A stretch of DNA of 64,000 nt from Donghicola tyrosinivorans (GCF_003003355.1 NZ_PVTQ01000007.1:62001-126000); one strand, 5' to 3'; counted from the stretch's first letter, positions 8,316 through 17,384 are shown. The notes: generated by a model from the sequence alone, not told the origin. Translations and numbers: made by a program.

Positions 8316-9455
8316 TCACACCGGCGGACGTAATGCCCGTGCGAAAACGGCGATCAACAGGGCAAAGCCTGCCACAACGACAAACGAGATCCGCAAGGAC
8401 GACACATGGGCCAAAAACCCGATGGCAGGCGGCCCCAGCAGCATCGCCCCATAGCCCAAGGTCGCGACTGATGCAATGGCTTGTCCTGCTGGAACCACCG
8501 GATCATTCGCGGCTCGCGAAAAGGCCATTGGCACAATCGCCGCATAGCCCATGCCCATCAGGACAAATCCGACCAAAGCGACCGGCACCACATCAGTCAC
8601 CACGCACAGCGTATACCCCACTGCCGCCAGCAATCCGCTGACCCGCGCCACACGCACACGCCCAAAGCGGGTAATGATCGGATCGACGGACAGGCGCATG
8701 ATCACCATCGTGACCGAGAACACGCCGTATCCAAGCGTGGCCCGCGCCTCTGGTGCGCCAAGGACATCACGCAGGTAGACCGCGCTCCAATCCGCAGCAG
8801 CGCCTTCGCCAAGCCCTGCGCCCAAGGCGATCACGCCCACAAGGATCAAAGCCCCTTTGGGAAAGGCGAACATAGGCCCGTCATCCTCCGCCGCACGCCT
8901 GTTTGAGGTCCACTCGACCCGAAGAAGCGGCCCGAAGATCACAGCCACCACCACAGAGGCCACCGCAAAATGCACGCCGGTCGAGGCGCCCAGAGTTGCC
9001 GCCACATATCCCCCTGCAGCCCCCAGACCCGCCCCGAGACTCCACATGGCATGGAATGACGACATGACCGAGCGGCCCAAGGCACGCTCTACCTCGCTGG
9101 CCCAACTGTTCATCGTCACATCCATCGCCCCGTGGGACATGCCGAAGATGAACAGCGCGACGCCAAGCACCGGAACCGACCACGCAAATCCCAGAAATAT
9201 CACCGACAGCAGATACACTGCCGCGATCCAGCGGGTCAGCCGCACCGCCCCGAAGCTGTCCGACAGCCGCCCTGCCAACGGGAAGGACACCAAAGCGCCC
9301 ACACCCATCACCAGCAACAGCACGCCCAAGCTCTTCTCGTCCAACTCTAGCCGGTCCACAAAGGCCGGAATCCGCGAGGCCCAACAGCCAAGCAGAACGC
9401 CGTTCAAAGCGAATGCGGCGCTAACGCTGTTACGCGGTGTCATGAGTGCGGGCAT
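8316..9455 (-). CDS. MFS transporter, unknown substrate
   Basis: A 12-TM major facilitator protein of about 379 residues. The first helix has FALNGVLLGCWASRIPAF, and the loop between helices 2 and 3 has the MFS pattern PLAGRLSDSFGAVR. The N-terminal family signature (...LGCWASRIP...) is common in YbjJ-like drug or sugar exporters of alphaproteobacteria. The start is uncertain: a TTG at 9464, ATG at 9455 and ATG at 9443 are in frame and none has a clear ribosome site. I use 9455. It converges on the thiamin operon, and there is no sign that it belongs to it; the substrate cannot be told from sequence. Confidence 0.75.
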   Translation of the reverse strand: MPALMTPRNSVSAAFALNGVLLGCWASRIPAFVDRLELDEKSLGVLLLVMGVGALVSFPLAGRLSDSFGAVRLTRWIAAVYLLSVIFLGFAWSVPVLGVALFIFGMSHGAMDVTMNSWASEVERALGRSVMSSFHAMWSLGAGLGAAGGYVAATLGASTGVHFAVASVVVAVIFGPLLRVEWTSNRRAAEDDGPMFAFPKGALILVGVIALGAGLGEGAAADWSAVYLRDVLGAPEARATLGYGVFSVTMVIMRLSVDPIITRFGRVRVARVSGLLAAVGYTLCVVTDVVPVALVGFVLMGMGYAAIVPMAFSRAANDPVVPAGQAIASVATLGYGAMLLGPPAIGFLAHVSSLRISFVVVAGFALLIAVFARALRPPV

Positions 9456-9554
9456 GGACGTCAACTTATGTAATCGTTTTCAATTTCCGATAGAACGACG
9501 ACATTCCGACCTAGCGGTCAAGCGAAATACGAAATTTGCCAGCAGAAACTCCGA

Positions 9555-10634
9555 TCAGACCTTCCGGAACAGATTTTCAATCGCTGCGCCACGGGCCATG
9601 GCCTGACACCCCGGCTTTTGCCAGAAATCCAGTAACTGCTTACGGATTTCCTCGTGGGCTGGCAAATCCAGCTGACTATTCTCTAACATCTTGAAAATCC
9701 GGCTTTTCCGGACTCCCTGATTGGCGATGAAAACCACTTCTTTGTTGTTGTGCAGATCATCCATGGACTCGACTTCAGAGGCGCGCATCCTGATCACTTC
9801 GCCTGCTGCATCGACCAACTCGCCGCGCTCATTGGTCTTGGGGACGGCGCGATGGTGCAAAGCCAGCAGGTTCCACTGAGGATCGAACACCGGTGCACCG
9901 GAACTGCCCGGTTCGGTATCGCCCGTATACCAGCAGTAGCGGTCATCCTCAGCCTCGGCGCCGCATTGAATGAACCGGCTGTTATGCACCACCAGCTTTT
10001 TCAACTGCCCACGCGGATGCTGGATGATGCTGATTGGCGCGGGCGGCGAGATCTTCTCTTCCCAGCCGTCCAGAACGAACCAACCGTAGCTTTCCAACGG
10101 CGCAAGCTGACGCGAGAAATCCTCGGCGGCGACAATCGCCACGTCATAGTCGTGATCGACAAAATAGAATTTCTGTGGATGCAGATGATAGACCGACTGC
10201 GCCCGCACCCCGCCGATCTGCTGCTCTTCGGCGTCCATCTCGAACACGGCGGCGGCAGCATCAGCGTCCGTGGGCAGAACATGGGCTGCCGTCATCACAA
10301 GGCCCTGCCCCACCAGAAAGCCGGTCCCGAAAGACCCGCCCCGATGCCGAATGCGCCCGACGGGGCGCTTGGCGATCAGTCCCTCCTCTAGAAACTCGAT
10401 AGAGAGAATATCGTTTGTCGGCCCCAAGACCCGTTCGGCCAGAAACAGATCAGTGATCTCTTTCGGCTCGGGGATGATGGCCTTGGGGGTCATACTCTCG
10501 GAAAAACGACCCATCTCCATGGCGTGAATGCGCTGTCGAATGCGGTCTTCGGTCGATTGAATGCGGTCAACAACGCGCGAAAATCTATCAATAACTTTTG
10601 CAGATTGACGGTCTTTCAATTCAGAAATCTTCAT
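9555..10634 (-). CDS. Cytoplasmic V8/trypsin-like serine protease
   Basis: A 359-residue protein with a chymotrypsin-fold protease core and no signal peptide. The catalytic triad is readable: His in TAAH (about 118), Asp in YDVAIV (about 164) and Ser in GSSGAP (about 245). The chain is closest in style to V8-type glutamyl endopeptidases. The N-terminal 45 residues are charged and helical (RFSRVVDRIQSTEDRIRQRIHAMEMG), possibly a coiled coil or partner-binding helix. After the protease core there is a helical C-terminal tail of about 90 residues. It is divergent from, and shares an AT-rich promoter region with, an SGNH hydrolase gene. Proteases of this cytoplasmic class are often effectors in conflict or signalling systems, but no such role is proven here. 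Target unknown. Confidence 0.8.
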   Translation of the reverse strand: MKISELKDRQSAKVIDRFSRVVDRIQSTEDRIRQRIHAMEMGRFSESMTPKAIIPEPKEITDLFLAERVLGPTNDILSIEFLEEGLIAKRPVGRIRHRGGSFGTGFLVGQGLVMTAAHVLPTDADAAAAVFEMDAEEQQIGGVRAQSVYHLHPQKFYFVDHDYDVAIVAAEDFSRQLAPLESYGWFVLDGWEEKISPPAPISIIQHPRGQLKKLVVHNSRFIQCGAEAEDDRYCWYTGDTEPGSSGAPVFDPQWNLLALHHRAVPKTNERGELVDAAGEVIRMRASEVESMDDLHNNKEVVFIANQGVRKSRIFKMLENSQLDLPAHEEIRKQLLDFWQKPGCQAMARGAAIENLFRKV

Positions 10635-10732
10635 TGGAAAGCCTGTGAGGTGGACAATAAATTACAAAATGATACCATATACTTTATAAGAAATTTTTAT
10701 TCATTCAATTCCATCATTCAGGCGATCCGAAA
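10635..10732. promoter_or_regulatory. AT-rich divergent promoter region
   Basis: This 98-base spacer between the protease and SGNH genes is strikingly AT-rich (runs such as TATACTTTATAAG and AATTTTTATTC) in an otherwise GC-rich window. It must hold promoters for both genes. Neither gene has a strong Shine-Dalgarno. No clear palindromic operator was found. The composition is a hint of recent acquisition or of H-NS-like silencing, as inference only. Confidence 0.5.
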
Positions 10733-11779
10733 ATGTCGGAAAGAATTACATATTCTCAACTATTCGATCTATTGCGCGATCCGGAAACCACGGATGACGC
10801 ATTAAAAGAGTATTTCACCGTTGTGCCCGGCACCGGCGGGCTGGATTTCCAGCTGGAGATCAATCCCGACAAGGTCATCATGACCGAGGCCGATCTTGAG
10901 ATGGAAAGCGCCATGGGGATCGGCAACGGTGCGTTTCGCTTGATGCGCGTGCGCCGCTACAATCGCGGCCGGAAAAAGCACCCCGAACGGCCAGTTCTGT
11001 TGTCGGAAGGGGACAGTTGGTTCCAGTTTCCCCTGCTGATCAAAGAGACCATCGACCACCTGTCGAACCACTATAACATCTGGTCCCTTGGGGCGGCGGG
11101 CGACACGCTGGCCAATATGATCGGCCATGAAAATGGCGGCAGCGGGTTCGAGTTCATTCAGGAATTGCGCCGCATCGGGCCGGACGTCAGCGCCTTTCTG
11201 TTCTCGGCAGCGGGCAACGACATTCTGGGCGAGGACCCCAAGGACGGCTTGCCGATGCTGCAATCCTTACTGCGGCCTTTCAACGGAAACCCTGCGGACA
11301 TTGAAGGGCACATGGATGCCCACGCGCTAGACGCCCGCATGGCATCCCTTGAGGCCGGCTACTTGAAGATGATCGCGTTGATCCGCGCCGAGCCCGGCTG
11401 CGAGGCGCTGCCGATCGTGATCCACGGCTATGACTACGCCTTCCCCTATCCCGCCAGCGACAAGGACCCGCGCAAGCCGATCCACGCGAAAAAGGACCAA
11501 TGGTTGGGACGCGCCTTTGCCGCCCAAGGGATCAACGATCCACATTTGCGGCACGAGATCATCAAACGGCTGGTGGATCGCCTGTACAGCATGATGGACG
11601 GACTTGAGACAAAGGCGAAGACCAAAGGCATTTGGGTTGTGAATTGCCGCGGCGCCCTGCCGAAAGTGACCGATTGGGCGGATGAAATCCACGGCACCTC
11701 GGACGGTTTCGCGAAAGTCGCTGGCCGGTTCCACAAAGTCATCGAAAGCGCGCTGGCCCAGCGTGCAGCACTGTCTTGA
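10733..11779 (+). CDS. SGNH/GDSL-family hydrolase, cytoplasmic
   Basis: A 348-residue protein without signal peptide. The four SGNH blocks are visible: block I GDSWF with Ser about 95, block II GAAGDT with Gly about 120-123, block III AAGND with Asn about 162, and block V DEIH with Asp about 317 and His about 320. The family covers esterases, lipases, thioesterases and sugar deacetylases, so the substrate is open. The first 80 residues are not part of the hydrolase core and may be a separate domain. It is the first gene of an apparent three-gene operon (gap of 11 bases to the next gene, which has a good GGAGG site) and is divergent from the protease. Confidence 0.78.
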   Translation: MSERITYSQLFDLLRDPETTDDALKEYFTVVPGTGGLDFQLEINPDKVIMTEADLEMESAMGIGNGAFRLMRVRRYNRGRKKHPERPVLLSEGDSWFQFPLLIKETIDHLSNHYNIWSLGAAGDTLANMIGHENGGSGFEFIQELRRIGPDVSAFLFSAAGNDILGEDPKDGLPMLQSLLRPFNGNPADIEGHMDAHALDARMASLEAGYLKMIALIRAEPGCEALPIVIHGYDYAFPYPASDKDPRKPIHAKKDQWLGRAFAAQGINDPHLRHEIIKRLVDRLYSMMDGLETKAKTKGIWVVNCRGALPKVTDWADEIHGTSDGFAKVAGRFHKVIESALAQRAALS

Positions 11780-11790
11780 TGGAGGCGTGA

Positions 11791-12840
11791 ATGGCTCAGA
11801 ACCCGGATGAACACACCCAGCGCGAACGCACGGGTCTGGCGCTGAAAATCGGCGGCCTTCTGACTCTGGCAGGGATCGTCATCATCCTCGGGCCGCTGGT
11901 CTACAGCATTCTGGCGCCATTTCCGCCGCCGCCCGAGATCGACAGCGCCATGAAAGCCGCAGATTACCTGAATGGCACCACCCACCCTTTAACGCGCCTG
12001 AATTCCAATTTCGGGTTCTTTCTGTTCACAGGCTGCATCCTGTTGGCCTTCGGACTGACATTCCTGTTTTCCCATGCTGTGGATTACTCCGCAGTTGGCG
12101 CAGGAAAGATGAAAATCTTCGGGCTGGAAATGCCCGTCGAATTTCAAGGCGGCGCTGCGGTGCTGATTATTCTTCTGGCTGGCATGGGCTTCAGTGTCGA
12201 TAAGTTCGATCTGACAAAACTGGATGACACATGGGGGGAATGGAGCGAACTTCATGGCAAGCTCGGAAAAGCCTCTGAGGAAAACAAAGCGCTCAGCAAC
12301 AAGAATACTGCTTTATCCATAGCAAACGATCAACTTGTTGCACGCAATAAAACCGTCGAAGAAATTCTCAGAACCGGCGGTCAGAATTTGGAACTGCAAT
12401 TCAATTGCAATGACATAAATTCGCGCCCGATGGTCGTGCGCTGGGAGCGTCGCAATGGTGGGATCGAAGGGAACTTACTGGCCTCTAGCGACACTGACAC
12501 CCCGATCCGGCAAAACGATGGGATCAATCCGTTCAAACTGCTGGGGCAGTCGCCCTCATTGCCCTACACGATCGTCGCGAACGCAGGGGATTTCCCCGAT
12601 TATGACGCTGGCGAGCGCAACTTTGTCGAGGTCATCTCGGCCAGCTTTGAATTTCGGGGCGGCAATCTGGTGGCTTCGATCTGGCCGGGGGATGTGTCCC
12701 TGCGCGATCTCTGCGACAGCCAGAAAAGACAGGCCTTCAGCACAGAAGAGGTCGTCACCCAAGTCGCACCGTCAAGCCCTGAGATCACACCAGCGGATAA
12801 CGCGGTCAATCGGGCCGCACAGGCAAAGGCAGGTTTTTAA
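11791..12840 (+). CDS. Three-TM membrane protein with coiled coil, family unknown
   Basis: A 349-residue protein not recognised as any named family. Hydrophobic segments lie near residues 17-42, 74-95 and 119-136. A heptad-like polar helix follows at about 148-195 (ELHGKLGKASEENKALSN...), then a folded C-terminal domain of about 150 residues that contains QFNCNDIN and RPMVVRWERR. With three membrane passes the coiled coil and C-terminal domain lie on the opposite side from the N-terminus. The ATG follows GGAGGCGTGA. The stop overlaps the next start by one base (TAATG). It probably anchors the product of this operon to the inner membrane. Confidence 0.65.
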   Translation: MAQNPDEHTQRERTGLALKIGGLLTLAGIVIILGPLVYSILAPFPPPPEIDSAMKAADYLNGTTHPLTRLNSNFGFFLFTGCILLAFGLTFLFSHAVDYSAVGAGKMKIFGLEMPVEFQGGAAVLIILLAGMGFSVDKFDLTKLDDTWGEWSELHGKLGKASEENKALSNKNTALSIANDQLVARNKTVEEILRTGGQNLELQFNCNDINSRPMVVRWERRNGGIEGNLLASSDTDTPIRQNDGINPFKLLGQSPSLPYTIVANAGDFPDYDAGERNFVEVISASFEFRGGNLVASIWPGDVSLRDLCDSQKRQAFSTEEVVTQVAPSSPEITPADNAVNRAAQAKAGF

Positions 12841-14225
12841 TGCGCGCTCTTGGTATTCTCGTGCTGGTGTCCAGCGCCACCCTTGCCCATGGGCAAAACA
12901 TGCCCGACAGCATCCAAAAGCTGCTGAAAAATAGCGATGATCCACTGGCGGCAATCGATGCGATGGACAATCGGCAACGCCCGGCCGCGATCCGCGATCT
13001 GGCCAGAGCTGTCATCGACAATCCGGGCAATCTGGAACTGGCCCAATTGATGTGCGCGATCCAGCCTTGGACCACAAAGACAGACACCGACGCAGGCAAA
13101 GATGACGCTATTCAGGCGGCACTATGGAAACGCATGCGCGGCCTGAATGCCCAAAGCGAAGAATTCCGCTGGCTGGATTGTGCCAGCGTAAACCGCACGG
13201 GTGGCTATATGGAGGTGTCCGTAAACCCGCTTTACAATCTGCGCCAGTCCGCCTGCACGGCAATCCCCGTCACCGATGATTGGGATGGGTTTTATGCAAA
13301 CCTGATCGGCTCGATCACCGGCTATAACGACGCGATCACGCGCGGTCTGGCCGGTGATGCCACTGACGCGCCCCACAGCTATTACCCGACTCGGAATATC
13401 CTGCGAACAGCGTTGCTAGGAGCGGGCCGAGGCGTCACCGCAGCCAAGTCGGGCCGTTCCGATCTGGCGCGCACCTACTTTGCTGATACCGCGAAAGAAC
13501 TGAAGGCACATCTAGAGGCGATCGACTATGCAAACACGCGAAACTCTTGGGTTTTCCATAGTGACCTGACGCTCTATGCAACGTTCTACGGCTGGCTTGG
13601 GACTGGCGGAACACTGGATATGTCTGCGCTGATCAATTGGCCCTCTGCCTTGGACGACGCTGATATCTCAGATGCAATCCCAGCAGCCACACGGGCGCAA
13701 ATCGAACAGGACGGGGCCACAGACTACGTAGACCCTGTCTATCTAGAGCGGCTGTTGCCCCGCGCCGCGCCGAAAGATCAGGAATGCTCTCAGTGGCGTC
13801 GCAGGTCCTATGACACGCGGGCTTTGGCGAAAGTCATGCAGGACTGCGCCGCCCCTTACGCGAATATAGAAGTCTCCTACGCGATGCTGACCGAGCTGGA
13901 CCAATGCATCGGCGCCTTTGAGGCCGCCGACTGGCGGGTACAGTTCTCGAGCGTACCAAAGGGCGGCGGGGCATCAGAACTGTCGCGGATCAAAAGCAGT
14001 CTCAGCGCTATTGTGGGGTCAAGCCAGTTTGCAGCATTGCCCAAAGCCGAACAGGATAGCATCCGCGCAAATTTGGAAACGCTGCATCTAGAGGCTGCGG
14101 GCAGCTATGCGCGGATCGTCACCGATCACGGGCTGACCACCTCGGACAGGACGGCGCTAGAGCGGATCTTTGACGCCATCGGACTGGCCCCGCGCCCGAT
14201 GATGGCACGGCAGAAGATTTACTGA
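12840..14225 (+). CDS. Exported protein of unknown family
   Basis: A 461-residue protein with an N-terminal signal peptide (MRALGILVLVSSATLAHGQ, cleavage likely after AHG). No known domain was recognised. The mature chain is mixed alpha-rich with several cysteines spaced through it (for example DCASVN, QSACTA, DQECSQW, MQDCAAPY, LDQCIGAF), which suggests disulfides in the periplasm. It is translationally coupled to the membrane protein before it (one-base overlap) and ends right before a perfect hairpin, so it closes the SGNH operon. A periplasmic partner for the membrane protein is the simplest reading. Confidence 0.6.
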   Translation: MRALGILVLVSSATLAHGQNMPDSIQKLLKNSDDPLAAIDAMDNRQRPAAIRDLARAVIDNPGNLELAQLMCAIQPWTTKTDTDAGKDDAIQAALWKRMRGLNAQSEEFRWLDCASVNRTGGYMEVSVNPLYNLRQSACTAIPVTDDWDGFYANLIGSITGYNDAITRGLAGDATDAPHSYYPTRNILRTALLGAGRGVTAAKSGRSDLARTYFADTAKELKAHLEAIDYANTRNSWVFHSDLTLYATFYGWLGTGGTLDMSALINWPSALDDADISDAIPAATRAQIEQDGATDYVDPVYLERLLPRAAPKDQECSQWRRRSYDTRALAKVMQDCAAPYANIEVSYAMLTELDQCIGAFEAADWRVQFSSVPKGGGASELSRIKSSLSAIVGSSQFAALPKAEQDSIRANLETLHLEAAGSYARIVTDHGLTTSDRTALERIFDAIGLAPRPMMARQKIY

Positions 14226-14230
14226 CGAAG

Positions 14231-14260
14231 AAGGCCCCGCATGCCATCATGCGGGGCCTT
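14231..14260. terminator. Perfect 13-bp hairpin, terminator after the SGNH operon
   Basis: AAGGCCCCGCATG and its exact reverse complement are separated by four bases, beginning five bases after the stop at 14225. There is no long T run on either side, but the stem ends in TT on each strand. It separates the plus-strand operon from the convergent minus-strand gene at 14289. Confidence 0.8.
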
Positions 14261-14288
14261 AGCCTTTGGCCTGAGTATCGACCATAGC

Positions 14289-14684
14289 TTAGTTTGAACC
14301 CAAATTGAGCCGGAAGTACATACACACTTCGGTCGGGTCCGATGGTGCAAGCGCCTGCGTTGGTGCCAGACACATATAATCTGGAACGTTGGGATTACGC
14401 CGCCAGACGCCAAGGTTTTTCCAGTTAATTCCAATGTGTGCCTCAACCTCAAACAACGCTGGGTCGGATAGCCCTTTCAGCAGGAAGTCTGGCACATCGC
14501 GCTGCGATATATTGCCGAACGCCATCATCGACATGTAATTGCCCGTTGTGGGCAAGGGCGTCACAACGCAAGCATATGCCTCCGTTCCGTTCACTCGGCA
14601 CGACTCTACCGTTGCGGCATTCGCCATAATGGGAGTGGCCAGAAAAGCAGCCAAGCCGACAACGGTGCAGATTGATCTCAGCAT
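14289..14684 (-). CDS. Small exported protein, unknown
   Basis: A 131-residue protein beginning MLRSICTVVGLAAFLATPIMANA, a clear Sec signal peptide. The mature part has about 108 residues with four cysteines (SCRVNG, YACVV, YMCLAP, EVCMYF), so two disulfides are likely. No family was recognised. The start at 14684 is the second of two overlapping ATGs; the other belongs to a different frame. It lies convergent to the SGNH operon and downstream of another exported-protein gene on the same strand (57-base gap), with which it may be co-transcribed. Confidence 0.6.
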   Translation of the reverse strand: MLRSICTVVGLAAFLATPIMANAATVESCRVNGTEAYACVVTPLPTTGNYMSMMAFGNISQRDVPDFLLKGLSDPALFEVEAHIGINWKNLGVWRRNPNVPDYMCLAPTQALAPSDPTEVCMYFRLNLGSN

Positions 14685-14741
14685 TCATTTATTCCCTTTT
14701 GAAAACGGGCAGCGGATCGACCCCGCCGCCCGAAACCATCC

Positions 14742-15962
14742 TCAGAAGCCTGCGGCCACATAGCCGCCCTGCCCGTCCGGCGTCAGCACAGTCAGCGACG
14801 GGGTATAGATATCTTCGTAGATCTCGTGCGAGGGCATGATGTACCAAACCTGATCATTGATGACGGTCCAGAAATTGCCGCTGTCCTGATCCAGACCACG
14901 CGGGCCACAAGCCGCACGGGGGCCATTCGCAGCCATCGCCTGCGACTGAGCATGCGGCACGTTATCCACCTGATATTTCAGGGGATCGGTGCTTTCCATC
15001 ACCACCGAGCAGCCTGCCATCTCGGCTGGATTGTTCGCGCGTTCTTTGGCGCGTTGCAGGATATTCCGCGCGCCTTCGCCGTGGCTTTGGTAGAACTCGG
15101 CGACCACCCGCGGCGGGATGCCATAGGCGCTGCTGATCGTGGTCAGCTCGGCGTAGTGGTTGTTGGCACCGTAGTCCAACCCGGCAGTCTGACCGCCACA
15201 TTGCGCTGCGAAGTACAGCAAATAGCTGCGCTCATCAGGCATGCTTGGCAGTTCGGATTCCCGCAGGACCCACTGGCAGTTCTGCCCTTGATACGTGGCA
15301 GCGGGCGGCGCTTCGGGGTAGCGGGACATGTAGTTGACCGCACGCCCCTGACATATCCCCGAGCCCGGCAGACGCGGGCCATCATCGGGGCAATCCGAAA
15401 CAGGCGCAGCGGCGCTTCCGCTTTGTGTGAATTCGGGATCAGAATAGACAACGCCCATACGCTGCTGGCATTCCTCGATTTTGGTCACCACAGCCGCAGT
15501 TCCGTGCAACTGCCGATCGACCGAGGCGTGACCGATGTCCATAATCATGTAGTTGCCTTGTGCGACCCTGTCCCGCTCGGGCGCACCAAGCCAAGCGATC
15601 GTCCAGCCATCAACCGCAACGCCCGAGATCGGGCGGGTGTCGCCATCCAATGTCCAGTCACTGGACCAATCGGACTGCGGACCATTTGGCGCATAGGGGA
15701 TCGCCATCTGCCACTGACCGCCATCAAAACCCAACCGCCAGCGATCATTGCCAACGCCCGTCTCGGCGGCGCAATAGGCGGGACGGCTGCCATCAAAGCC
15801 GACAAAGACATTCCAGCCACGCACCTGCGCGTAAGGACGCTCAACAATTCCCGCGCCACCGGCGATATCATAACCACCGTATTCATTGACCGCTGCGCCT
15901 GCCGCGCACGAAATCAGAAGGCCGGATGCTACGCACCCTGCCAACATCTTCAAATAATCCAT
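14742..15962 (-). CDS. Putative lipoprotein / exported protein, unknown
   Basis: A 406-residue protein starting MDYLKMLAGCVASGLLISCAAGAA. LISC is an acceptable lipobox with the acylated Cys about residue 19. No conserved domain is recognisable. The chain is rich in Gly, Trp and Cys (for example PAYCAAE, ISDCPDD-like and NCQWVL segments), as in extracellular globular proteins. GAGGG lies ahead of the ATG. The gene faces the SGNH operon and is preceded by an AT-rich spacer. It may belong to the same accessory block, which is inference from position and lack of known homologues to my eye. Confidence 0.6.
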   Translation of the reverse strand: MDYLKMLAGCVASGLLISCAAGAAVNEYGGYDIAGGAGIVERPYAQVRGWNVFVGFDGSRPAYCAAETGVGNDRWRLGFDGGQWQMAIPYAPNGPQSDWSSDWTLDGDTRPISGVAVDGWTIAWLGAPERDRVAQGNYMIMDIGHASVDRQLHGTAAVVTKIEECQQRMGVVYSDPEFTQSGSAAAPVSDCPDDGPRLPGSGICQGRAVNYMSRYPEAPPAATYQGQNCQWVLRESELPSMPDERSYLLYFAAQCGGQTAGLDYGANNHYAELTTISSAYGIPPRVVAEFYQSHGEGARNILQRAKERANNPAEMAGCSVVMESTDPLKYQVDNVPHAQSQAMAANGPRAACGPRGLDQDSGNFWTVINDQVWYIMPSHEIYEDIYTPSLTVLTPDGQGGYVAAGF

Positions 15963-16172
15963 TATTCCCTCGGGGGTTTGAAATAAAAACCTAAATTCAG
16001 ATATTCACACGATGAATACCTTACAGTTACCTATGTCAAGCACCCCAAAATATGAGAAATTTATTAATCAATTCAAAAAAACAGAGCCATTCTTTTACAA
16101 ATTACTAATTTCTCAAATAGATCATTTAAGAGTTTCTCAAACACATCAACCAAACCGCCCAAGAAACAGGCA
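15963..16172. other. AT-rich spacer
   Basis: About 210 bases of AT-rich DNA between the putative lipoprotein gene and the alcohol dehydrogenase terminator. It should carry the promoter for the lipoprotein gene. A 71-codon ORF at 16012 has no ribosome site, is low-complexity and runs into the terminator, so I do not call it. The composition matches the spacer at 10635, which suggests the two bracket a block of foreign origin. Confidence 0.4.
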
Positions 16173-16196
16173 CTCCGCCCCGCAATCGGGACGGAG
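16173..16196 (-). terminator. Terminator of the alcohol dehydrogenase gene
   Basis: CTCCGCCCCG and CGGGACGGAG pair over ten bases with one G-U pair and a CAAT loop. The hairpin starts eight bases after the stop of the minus-strand gene at 16205. The sequence beyond it on the minus strand is TGCCTGTTTCTT, modestly U-rich. Confidence 0.65.
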
Positions 16197-16204
16197 CATT
16201 CTAT

Positions 16205-17221
16205 TTAAACCCGTAGAAGCGTTTTGATTGCCCGACGCTCGTCCATCGCGTTATAGCCTTCGGCGACCTCGGCCAGCGGCAATTCCAGATCAAAGACCTT
16301 GCCGGGCGCAATCTCGGACTTCAAAACACGCTCCATCAGATCGGGCAGATAGCGGCGCACGGGGGCGGGCCCGCCGAACAGCCGTTTTTGCTGAAAGAAC
16401 AAACCCTCACCGGTGAACGTCACCTCATGTGGCACGCCGACGAAACCGACCGAACCACCGGGACGACAGACCCCGAGTGCCTGATCCATCGACTGCTGAA
16501 GACCAACGCATTCAAGCACCGCATCGGCCCCGACGCCGCCGGTCAGTTCCAGGACTTCACCGATGCCTTCTTCGCCACGAGCCGCAACGATATGTGTCGC
16601 GCCATATTCACGGGCCAACGCCTGACGCGAGGGGTGGCGCGACATGGCGATGATCTTTTCCGCACCGCGCAATTTCGCAGACAGAACCCCCATCAAGCCA
16701 ACAGCCCCATCACCAACAACGACAGCGGTCGAGCCTTCTTTGACGCCAGCCGCCTCGGCCGCGTAATAGCCGGTGCCCAGAACGTCAGAGACCGCCAGCA
16801 TGTGGGGGATTTGCTCATCTGTCGGAATCTCTAGCGTGGGAACCAATGTGCCATCAGCCAAAGGCACCCGCGCATATGGAGCCTGCGCGCCGGTCATGAA
16901 TTCCCGCTGTTCACAGGAGGACGGGTAACCGAATTGGCAGTGAGGGCAGGTGTTGTCCGACAGCACGAACGAGCCGACAACAAATTGACCCGGCCGCACG
17001 TTGCGGACCTCAGAGCCGACCTCGATCACCACGCCGCAATATTCATGTCCCATGTGCATTGGTGCGTCGAACGGCCCCTTGGCGCGATAGGGCCACAAGT
17101 CCGATCCACAGATACAGGTGGCCGACAGTTGGATGATCGCATCGGTGGGCTTCAGGATTTTCGGGTCCTCGACCGTTTCAAACCGGACATCGCCGGGACC
17201 ATGCATGACTGTCGCTTTCAT
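16205..17221 (-). CDS. Zinc-dependent alcohol dehydrogenase (MDR family)
   Basis: A 338-residue medium-chain dehydrogenase. The catalytic zinc ligands are Cys in TCICGSD (about 38) and HMGHE (His about 58). NTCPHCQFGYPSSCE is a partial structural-zinc lobe. The NAD(P) loop is VVGDGAVGLMGV near 168-179. The substrate cannot be assigned; members of this type oxidise various secondary alcohols or reduce aldehydes. It is transcribed away from a LysR gene across a 163-base spacer that carries two TCATGA palindromes, so the LysR protein probably controls it. Confidence 0.85.
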   Translation of the reverse strand: MKATVMHGPGDVRFETVEDPKILKPTDAIIQLSATCICGSDLWPYRAKGPFDAPMHMGHEYCGVVIEVGSEVRNVRPGQFVVGSFVLSDNTCPHCQFGYPSSCEQREFMTGAQAPYARVPLADGTLVPTLEIPTDEQIPHMLAVSDVLGTGYYAAEAAGVKEGSTAVVVGDGAVGLMGVLSAKLRGAEKIIAMSRHPSRQALAREYGATHIVAARGEEGIGEVLELTGGVGADAVLECVGLQQSMDQALGVCRPGGSVGFVGVPHEVTFTGEGLFFQQKRLFGGPAPVRRYLPDLMERVLKSEIAPGKVFDLELPLAEVAEGYNAMDERRAIKTLLRV

Positions 17222-17384
17222 AGGGAATTTCCTTTCAGCAAAGAGGGGATACCATCGCCAACCACAGCAGTCGTGCTGCCAACGGGTTCGCGCTTTCGGC
17301 TATGAGATAGGCCCGCAATTACCCCTAGATTAGTCATGAAATTGGACTTAGGTTTATATCGATTATTCATGAGTAAGATCAGCT

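Noticed and set aside
9555-10634. DegP/HtrA-type periplasmic protease
   Set aside because: No signal peptide and no PDZ domain; the core is V8-like and the N-terminus is a charged helix.
14826-15986. 386-codon plus-strand ORF opposite the putative lipoprotein gene
   Set aside because: The minus-strand frame has a signal peptide, lipobox and ribosome site; the plus-strand frame is His/Arg-rich shadow with no domain.
16012-16227. 71-codon plus-strand ORF in the AT-rich spacer
   Set aside because: No ribosome site, low complexity, and it runs through a terminator hairpin.
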